Positions 16,201 to 20,325 of a stretch of 20,325 bases of DNA are shown in pieces. The DNA is from Desulfobulbaceae bacterium UBA2213. Lineage in GTDB: Bacteria > Desulfobacterota > Desulfobulbia > Desulfobulbales > Desulfocapsaceae. Within the stretch, counting starts at the first letter, position 1. Every line of letters begins with the position of its first letter. The stretch lies in NCBI GenBank assembly GCA_002327225.1, contig DCUN01000208.1, forward strand, positions 5,004-25,328, read 5' to 3'. The position numbers and the translations under genes were made by a program. A model generated the notes under the pieces. That model was given only the letters and a program-made list of their open reading frames with translations. It had not been told where the DNA came from and made no database searches.

Positions 16201-16537
16201 CCGGATCGTGATAGTCGATGAGCTGGATATAGAGGTCCTTCTGGCTGCGGTCATCCCGCTTGAGGAGGAAGCCGTCGGAGACCATCTTCATGACCGCCCT
16301 GTTGGAGTCATAAAGGTCGGAGGCAGGCAGCAGCTCCAGCCTGCGGATAATGGCGTCGATCTCGCCGGGGGTGATGCTATTGGCGCCATACTGGCTGGCC
16401 AGAAAGTTTCTGAGGTCTTCCTTGATCAGGACTTCATCCGGCCTCCGGCTGATCGTCTCGCCCAGGACATGGGGATAGCCCTCCATGCCCAGCAGGTTGA
16501 TGATGGCCTGCTCCAGTTTTGCCTCGGTAAATTTCAT
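13295..16537 (-). CDS. hsdR: Type I restriction enzyme R subunit
   Basis: A 1080-aa HsdR, the nuclease/translocase subunit that loops DNA past the complex and cuts at a distance. An N-terminal PD-(D/E)xK nuclease motif is visible as D161 with E175-x-K177 in LVVFEFKS. The SF2 motor follows: Walker A GATGCGKS (318-325), motif Ia LITDRTDLDDQ, DEAH box (422-425), motif III GFTGTP, and motif VI QTISRVNRKFEDKEKG. The C-terminus (about 900-1080) is helical and would contact the HsdM-HsdS core. No frameshift or stop is seen, so it appears intact. The ATG at 16537 (GAGAGGG about 8 nt upstream) was chosen over one 54 nt further up, which would overlap abiEii; homology with a 5' remnant after hsdS begins exactly at this codon. 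It is separated from hsdM-hsdS by the AbiE pair. Confidence 0.93.
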   Translation of the reverse strand: MKFTEAKLEQAIINLLGMEGYPHVLGETISRRPDEVLIKEDLRNFLASQYGANSITPGEIDAIIRRLELLPASDLYDSNRAVMKMVSDGFLLKRDDRSQKDLYIQLIDYHDPAQAGRAAWEAEQEEYALAAEASPPYLVSRNIYKMVNQLEITGYEKRIPDGILYINGLPLVVFEFKSAIREEATIHDAYVQLTVRYKRDIPELFKYNGFCVISDGVNNRAGSFFAPYEFFYGWRKTDGSDLIEKDGIDSLYSMIRGMFDQHRLRDIIRNFIYLPDISRREEKILCRYPQYYAATKLYANIMAHRRPEGDGKGGTYFGATGCGKSFTMLFLARLLMKSVDFASPTIVLITDRTDLDDQLSAQFVHAKGYIGDEAVISVESRSQLRDLLKGRNSGGVFLTTIHKFTEDTELLTDRTNVICISDEAHRSQVNLDQKIRVTENGVQQTYGFAKYLHDSLPGATYVGFTGTPIDATLDVFGPPVDSYTMTESVADGITVRIVYEGRAAKVLLDNSKLQEIEEYYARCADEGASVYQIEESKKANAQMNAILGDPDRIKAVAADFVTHYENRVSEGATVRGKAMFVCSSRPIAYEFYKEVIALRPQWAEVKECEEGVELTEQERKKIKPMERIKMIMTRGQDDPKELYDMLGTKDDRKELDRQFKNGKSNFKIAILVDMWLTGFDVPFLDTMYIDKPIQRHNLIQTISRVNRKFEDKEKGLIVDYIGIKRQMNQALAHYSKTDKSNIEEVEQSIVVVKDHLDLLAKIFHKFDTTPYFKGIPLAQLDCLNMAAEFAMITENQEKRFMYLVQRLKAAYDICCGSDGFSQGERDHVHFYLAVRSIVFKLTKGDAPDTAKMNARVREMIQEALASDGVEEIFKLGEGHGQEVDIFDEDYLAKIEKIKLPNTKIKLLQQLLAKAITDFKKVNKIKGTDFSKKFKSLVEKYNERKEQDVWNSEELEEIAGEIVDLIHALKKEKESFGDLGIDFEEKAFYDILKALAHKYDFEYPEDKLIHLAQVVKEVVDDKAKYTDWSQRDDIKAELKVDLIIALAENGYPPVDRDEVYKEIFEQAVNFKRYQTVGELKI

Positions 16538-16553
16538 TCCACGTTCCCTCTCA

Positions 16554-17546
16554 TCAGCCCTCACTCGCATCCACGCCAATATTCCACTCAACTTCCATCA
16601 ATCGTTCTTTCATACGTTTGAGCGTTTCAAAAATCTGTTGCTCGTCTGGCAACTCTCGATAAACCAGCCCGCTGAAATCATCAGTGTAGGTTGCTTTCAA
16701 ACCAGCCCAGCAACTTTCAACATCCCGGAACAGCAAGGCGTCCGCGGGATGATGGACGAGCCACTCATTATTATTCCTGAAACTTTGCACATCATCCTGG
16801 GCAACTTTACAGATAAACGTATCAAATTCATTTGAGTTGAAAAAGGCGCTGAGCTCCTGATCCGCAAGCATTTTATGCAGGTCATAAAGATGGCGGATCT
16901 TCATTTTCAGATCGGCCATGGGATTTATACTGTAAGAAAAGCGCACCAGGCTCATGATCTTTTCGCATAGGGTACGGTTAGACTGCAGCACATTTACCTG
17001 AAATGGTAGCAAACCAAATTCTTCTACCATCACCTGCTGATCTTGCGCCAGCATCATATCATGGATGTAAGAGGATAAAGGAAGGGCTATATACGGCTCA
17101 TAATATCCAAACCATGTTGCCTCAACCACAATTACATTGCGTACCTGTCCGAAAGGTCCACGAAACAACCTGGGATACCTGTGGGCAGTCTTTCGGTTCA
17201 TGCCCATCTTCCGGGTTAATCCTTCTATCTCAACCTCGGGAAGCATGGGGGTAACAACCTGTCCGACCCTCTTTATCCTGCTTTTCCGCTGATTGTCCGT
17301 TTCTCCCTCATGATGCTTGACTACCAGATCGATGTCTTCTGAAAATCGATCAATCAAGCCGAAGCATTTAGAAAGCGCCGTTCCACCTTTAAAAACAGTC
17401 TCCAAGCCAATTGGGGCATGAAAAATGGCGTGTAAGGCGTAGGTGACCCAGTAATCCTTTTCGATAAATATCTCAGGAATGTTCAACCGGGCAGCGGTGG
17501 CAATCACTGCTTGGCGAAACAGGGTCTCCTCTTCATGCAGTCTCAT
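16554..17546 (-). CDS. abiEii: AbiEii/AbiGii-family nucleotidyltransferase toxin
   Basis: A 330-aa protein of the COG2253/DUF1814 group, toxin of type IV-like AbiE toxin-antitoxin systems; members add nucleotides (for example to tRNA) and give abortive phage infection. Visible motifs are EKDYWVTYAL (29-38), the nucleotidyltransferase motif FKGGTALSK (52-60) and the catalytic DxD in RFSEDIDLVV (D71, D73). A further conserved LCEKIMSLVRF lies near the middle. I chose the ATG at 17546, which overlaps the antitoxin stop as ATGA and has a GGTGGGG stretch upstream; an in-frame GTG 12 nt earlier is possible. hsdR starts 16 nt after its stop. It looks intact, so it should be toxic without its partner. 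Confidence 0.9.
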   Translation of the reverse strand: MRLHEEETLFRQAVIATAARLNIPEIFIEKDYWVTYALHAIFHAPIGLETVFKGGTALSKCFGLIDRFSEDIDLVVKHHEGETDNQRKSRIKRVGQVVTPMLPEVEIEGLTRKMGMNRKTAHRYPRLFRGPFGQVRNVIVVEATWFGYYEPYIALPLSSYIHDMMLAQDQQVMVEEFGLLPFQVNVLQSNRTLCEKIMSLVRFSYSINPMADLKMKIRHLYDLHKMLADQELSAFFNSNEFDTFICKVAQDDVQSFRNNNEWLVHHPADALLFRDVESCWAGLKATYTDDFSGLVYRELPDEQQIFETLKRMKERLMEVEWNIGVDASEG

Positions 17547-18268
17547 TTGATACCCCACCTGGACGCAGAAAGAAGCTCCTCGGAAATTCCAGGGATTATG
17601 TATGAGGTTAAGGGGTTGAGTGATTTTTTTAATTTTTCCGCCATCGCCTCTTTGCCAAGCTCACAGAGCATTGCCCCCAGCAGGGCACGGGTTGCCGGTT
17701 GATACTTCACTGATAACCTGACAAGAGTTCCCTGCTCCTGTTCCGACAAGGCCGAGATGCTGTTTTGCAATATTCTACAGCTATTTTGAACTGAAGAATC
17801 TGGAATATTTTTAATAAAACGTAGGCCATCAAGGAGTTGGAGAAGGGGGATGTTTTCTTTGGTGATACTGTTTTTCTGTTTCACAAAAGATATGGTGTAT
17901 CTCCCCCGTTTAAAAGATGAACGCACCTCGTTTCTGCCAATCTGGATGGTGCTGCCCACCTGGGTGGTGAGCCCAAGGGTGTTATAGATGCTGAGTCCGG
18001 TGAGATAACCCACCACCTTGCCGCCACTTTCCAACAGGTCTTTGACTGCCTGGTACTGATCAGGCGGCAGCTCGCCAAAGGGCGATTGCTCAGGCTTATA
18101 AAATTTGCCCTTGGCAAGCTTGACAATCTTGCCGGAAGCAGCAAGCCGATTAAGCGCCTTCGCCAAGGCCTCCTTGTTTTCCACCTTGCCAGCAAAATCA
18201 CCATAGGTGAAAACATAACCTTTTGGAAAACGATCAATACTATTCTTTATGTTTTCAGTAGTTTTCAT
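17543..18268 (-). CDS. abiEi: DUF6088 / AbiEi-like antitoxin with winged helix
   Basis: A 241-aa protein. The N-terminal about 60 residues resemble a winged helix-turn-helix (FPKGYVFTYGDFAGKVENKEALAKALNRLAASGKIVKLAKGKFY) of the DUF6088/AbiEi type. The middle (80-140) contains GKVVGYLTGLSIYNTLGLTTQV, typical of this family, and the rest is helical. AbiEi antitoxins neutralise the toxin and repress their own promoter through inverted repeats. A perfect 32-bp palindrome lies 29 nt upstream, fitting autoregulation. Translation of the toxin is coupled by ATGA. The region is AT-richer than hsdR and the centre of hsdS, which fits acquisition as a cassette. Confidence 0.85.
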   Translation of the reverse strand: MKTTENIKNSIDRFPKGYVFTYGDFAGKVENKEALAKALNRLAASGKIVKLAKGKFYKPEQSPFGELPPDQYQAVKDLLESGGKVVGYLTGLSIYNTLGLTTQVGSTIQIGRNEVRSSFKRGRYTISFVKQKNSITKENIPLLQLLDGLRFIKNIPDSSVQNSCRILQNSISALSEQEQGTLVRLSVKYQPATRALLGAMLCELGKEAMAEKLKKSLNPLTSYIIPGISEELLSASRWGIK

Positions 18269-18297
18269 AGTACGATCTCTACAGAAAAGAAAGGTGT

Positions 18298-18329
18298 TTG
18301 TCCAGTTTTTTGCGCAAAAAACTGGACAA
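18298..18329. promoter_or_regulatory. Perfect 32-bp palindrome, candidate AbiEi operator
   Basis: The sequence is its own reverse complement over all 32 bases: TTGTCCAG and six T, then GC, then its mirror. It ends 29 nt before the antitoxin ATG. On the minus strand its downstream end supplies TGGACA as a possible -35, with TAGAGA 17 nt further as a weak -10. A repressor bound here would therefore block the abiE promoter. With no loop and no T-run beyond the arm it is less like a terminator. An insertion junction is another possibility. Confidence 0.6.
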
Positions 18330-18332
18330 TCC

Positions 18333-18348
18333 GGTTACCGCGATAACC
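18333..18348. repeat. Imperfect 16-bp dyad beside the palindrome
   Basis: GGTTA and TAACC flank a CG-rich centre, with one mismatched pair. It overlaps the end of the hsdR remnant and lies 3 nt from the 32-bp palindrome. It could be a second operator half or a scar of the event that separated hsdR from hsdS. Confidence 0.35.
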
Positions 18349-18424
18349 CTGTGCTGAGCCCATAACCCACCTTGCCCAGCAGCTCGATAATGGGTTGCTC
18401 CAGCCGTGCCTCGGTGAATTTCAT
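18335..18424 (-). pseudogene. 5' remnant of a second hsdR copy
   Basis: A 29-codon ORF starting with ATG overlapping the hsdS stop (ATGA). Its first 21 residues, beginning MKFTEARLEQPIIELLG, match the start of the intact HsdR (MKFTEAKLEQAIINLLG) at 16 of 21 positions, and 51 of 63 bases agree by my hand alignment. After a shared GY the similarity stops and a TAA follows. This is the expected place for hsdR in an uninterrupted hsdM-hsdS-hsdR operon. About 19% divergence from the intact copy means it is not a simple recent target duplication; replacement by a related hsdR module is more likely. Confidence 0.8.
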
Positions 18425-19728
18425 AGGGCCAGCTCCTCCACCATTTTTTCGGCATCGGGGATACGGACTTCGCCGGAGAGGAGTTTGGGGAGGAGGGTGT
18501 CACGGATACGGGTTAAAATTGGCTGTTGATGTGAAAGTGTCGTTTTTTTCAAACTCCAGTCTTTCACTGATACGCTAAAGGCTTCTCCAAGTTCCACAGA
18601 AGGAAAAATAACAGGCTTAACTATCAACTCCATCCAATGACGACGATACTCTTCAAAAGATTGCTTGCCCTGAATTGCGTAATAGACCCAATAAGTAGGG
18701 AACTGTTTACCTTTAAGTGGAATAACATTTTCCGAAATAGAAAACGACTCACAAGACAATTTCGTAACGCAAGTATGGTCACCAAATATAAAAGCTGGCG
18801 ATTCAAGGGTTGCTTCGATCTCAGCCTCACCATCATGATAGCCTAGCAGAAGGCTTGCCCCCTGCTCATAGACAGGTGTTACACCGTAATCAGCTACATC
18901 CATTTTTTTGTATCTTTTTTTTACACTGAGGCGCTCCAAGATATCACCAACAACTCCAACCTTCCACCCCTTGGGAATCCAGCCCAGCTCGGCGCTGTCG
19001 GTGAACTCATCGGGGAAGAGGGTGCGGATTTCTGCGGGCAGGGGCTGGCGTTTATCGCCGAGGGCGGCGCGGACAGCAGCCCTTTCGCTGAGCTCGGCGG
19101 GGATTTCCTTGCCGCTGGCCAGAGCGTTGTCGATCACCGGGTCAAAATCGACAAACCAGCTCTTGAACAGGGCCTGCGCCATGGCCTCCAAGGTCTCATT
19201 CATCCGCCGGTTCAACTCAATCCGGTCATCCAGCGAACCAAGGATGTGGGCTATATGTTGTCGCTTAGTTTTACCCGGCCAAGGTATCGAGATATTTTCA
19301 ATCCCATACAGTGGTAACTTTAGCTGAACAGCCCCCACGGTTCGGGTGGCGATTTTTTGCTGCCCCTGAGGAGAAACAAGGCAATAGTACAAATAAATTG
19401 CATCCTGTTTATCTAAACCAGACAGTTTTGCGCAGTTTTCAGTTTGCGATGCAAGATGAAAAAACTCGTCAATAACAGATACAAGGCCAACGGTTCCAAC
19501 AATCGAAATGATTACGTCATTTTTTCCAACAATGTAATTTTTGATTTCAGGAAAAACTTCATCTGGCACATACTTCAATCCTTCTCTTGGAACATATCTA
19601 CTCCCCATATCTCGCACCCTGATGTACGGATGTATATTCTTTTCATCCTGTAGCACGAAACCTTTCGGCAATCTTTTTCCGCCTTTAATCCGAACAATAT
19701 CTTTTAGCAGTAACCAATCACTCCCCAT
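18421..19728 (-). CDS. hsdS: Type I restriction enzyme specificity subunit
   Basis: A 435-aa HsdS with two target recognition domains. TRD1 spans about residues 1-155; the central conserved helix (about 156-200) contains QHIAHILGSLDDRIELNRRMNETLEAMAQ-type sequence and FKSWFVDFDPV; TRD2 spans about 250-395; a C-terminal helix (about 396-435) repeats the spacer role with ILTRIRDTLLPKLLSGEVRIP. It selects the two half-sites of the bipartite DNA target. The ATG at 19728 overlaps the hsdM stop by 11 nt; the longer in-frame start would lie well within hsdM and was rejected. TRD-encoding stretches (about 18500-18950 and 19260-19700) are AT-richer than the centre, as expected for exchanged domains. 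It is apparently intact. Confidence 0.92.
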   Translation of the reverse strand: MGSDWLLLKDIVRIKGGKRLPKGFVLQDEKNIHPYIRVRDMGSRYVPREGLKYVPDEVFPEIKNYIVGKNDVIISIVGTVGLVSVIDEFFHLASQTENCAKLSGLDKQDAIYLYYCLVSPQGQQKIATRTVGAVQLKLPLYGIENISIPWPGKTKRQHIAHILGSLDDRIELNRRMNETLEAMAQALFKSWFVDFDPVIDNALASGKEIPAELSERAAVRAALGDKRQPLPAEIRTLFPDEFTDSAELGWIPKGWKVGVVGDILERLSVKKRYKKMDVADYGVTPVYEQGASLLLGYHDGEAEIEATLESPAFIFGDHTCVTKLSCESFSISENVIPLKGKQFPTYWVYYAIQGKQSFEEYRRHWMELIVKPVIFPSVELGEAFSVSVKDWSLKKTTLSHQQPILTRIRDTLLPKLLSGEVRIPDAEKMVEELAL

Positions 19729-20325
19729 AACCCAGCACCTCCAAGTTCCGGCGGATAACGGCGTCCAACTCAGCCCCATCCCGCATCTGCTCAAAGAGGG
19801 TGGCACTCAACGCGGCCATCTTCTCTTCAAAGGAAATACCATCATCCTCAATATCCACCGCCCCCACATAACGGCCAGGGGTGAGGACATAGTCGTGGGA
19901 CTTGATCTCCTCCAGGGTGGCTGACTTGCAGAAGCCGGGCTTGTCCTCATAGTCCCCGTCTTTCTCCTCGCCACGCCAGGCATGGTAGGTGCGGGCGATC
20001 TCGGCGATCTCCTCGTCGGAGAGATCCCGGTGGACCCGATCAACCAGTGAACCCATCTTGCGGGCATCGATAAACAGGGTCTCGCCCTGGCGGTCACGGA
20101 AGCCCCGCGTGCTGTCGGCCTTTTTATTACGGCTGAGAAACCAGAGGCAAACCGGGATCGGGGTGGTGTAGAAGAGCTGGCCGGGCAGGGAGATCATGCA
20201 GTCCACCAGATCGTTTTCGATGATCTTCTGACGGATTTGGCCTTCGGAGTTGGTGTTGGTGGACATGGAGCCATTGGCCAGGACAAAACCAGCCACCCCA
20301 TTCTGGGAGAGCTTGGAGATCATGT
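19718..20325 (-). CDS. hsdM: Type I restriction enzyme M subunit, C-terminal part
   Basis: About 202 residues of the C-terminal part of HsdM; the gene runs off the right edge of the window. It shows typical late-catalytic-domain sequence: GVAGFVLANGSMS, EGQIRQKIIENDLVDCMISLPGQLFYTTPIPVCLWFL and LFIDARKMG, then the C-terminal helical region with SHDYVLTPGRYVG. The SAM-binding and NPPF/Y motifs would lie upstream, outside the window. It modifies adenine in the target chosen by HsdS and overlaps hsdS by 11 nt. Completeness cannot be judged. Confidence 0.92.
   Translation of the reverse strand, partial: MISKLSQNGVAGFVLANGSMSTNTNSEGQIRQKIIENDLVDCMISLPGQLFYTTPIPVCLWFLSRNKKADSTRGFRDRQGETLFIDARKMGSLVDRVHRDLSDEEIAEIARTYHAWRGEEKDGDYEDKPGFCKSATLEEIKSHDYVLTPGRYVGAVDIEDDGISFEEKMAALSATLFEQMRDGAELDAVIRRNLEVLGYGE

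Noticed and set aside
14339..16621. 760-aa open frame on the plus strand
   Set aside because: It is antisense to hsdR across its conserved nuclease and helicase motifs. Its composition (long runs of G, D, H, V, L) is that of a mirror frame in GC-rich coding DNA, and no domain is seen.
1..20325. CRISPR array, tRNA/rRNA genes, prophage or integrase genes
   Set aside because: No regularly spaced direct repeats, no tRNA cloverleaf and no phage or integrase protein were found on reading.

Overview
The window looks like a chromosomal segment from a Gram-negative, probably anaerobic proteobacterium of the Desulfobacterota (deltaproteobacterial) type. That placement is an inference from overall protein flavour: a short ThiF-family-2 enzyme, a GcvR-like double-ACT protein and an RND/MMPL exporter. 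No rRNA or other firm taxonomic marker is present. G+C is moderate to high, except in visibly AT-richer patches in the restriction locus. Every gene I accept lies on the minus strand, so transcription runs from high to low coordinates. No tRNA, rRNA, CRISPR array or intact insertion sequence was seen.

Region A (about 13.3-20.3 kb) is a type I restriction-modification locus. In transcription order it holds the 3' part of hsdM (cut by the window edge), hsdS, an AbiE-type toxin-antitoxin pair (DUF6088/AbiEi-like antitoxin, then AbiEii nucleotidyltransferase toxin), and hsdR. Just after hsdS, overlapping its stop by ATGA, is a 29-codon remnant matching the 5' end of hsdR (51 of 63 bases over the first 21 codons). 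It is followed by a perfect 32-bp palindrome directly upstream of the antitoxin gene. The simplest reading is that hsdM-hsdS-hsdR was once contiguous, and that an abiE(-hsdR) module was inserted or exchanged at the hsdS/hsdR junction.

Region B (about 4.2-13.2 kb) is a tightly coupled lipid biosynthesis and export operon. In order it encodes a DarA-like flavodoxin-fold protein, a DarB-like KAS III ketosynthase (dialkylresorcinol/aryl-polyene type), an unknown 137-aa protein, a BtrH-N/C39-like putative acyltransferase, an ABC-2 exporter (ATPase and permease), possibly a 65-aa peptide, and a 1024-aa MMPL/RND exporter with a SAM methyltransferase fused to its C-terminus. Several genes overlap or abut by ATGA, GTGA or TAGATG junctions, and an intrinsic terminator closes the operon. 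The likely product is an alkylresorcinol-like or related acyl-derived envelope lipid, made in the cytoplasm, possibly O-methylated or acyl-transferred, and moved outward. No acyl carrier protein is in the window, so ACP must be supplied from elsewhere.

Region C (1-4.1 kb) carries a membrane-anchored polysaccharide deacetylase, a stand-alone ThiF-like adenylyltransferase with its own extended -10 promoter, an LtaS/MdoB-like phosphoglycerol-transferase-type membrane enzyme, and a GcvR-like ACT-domain protein. A Pseudomonas-like REP inverted pair separates the deacetylase from the lipid operon, and a perfect 18-bp hairpin sits at the left edge of the window.
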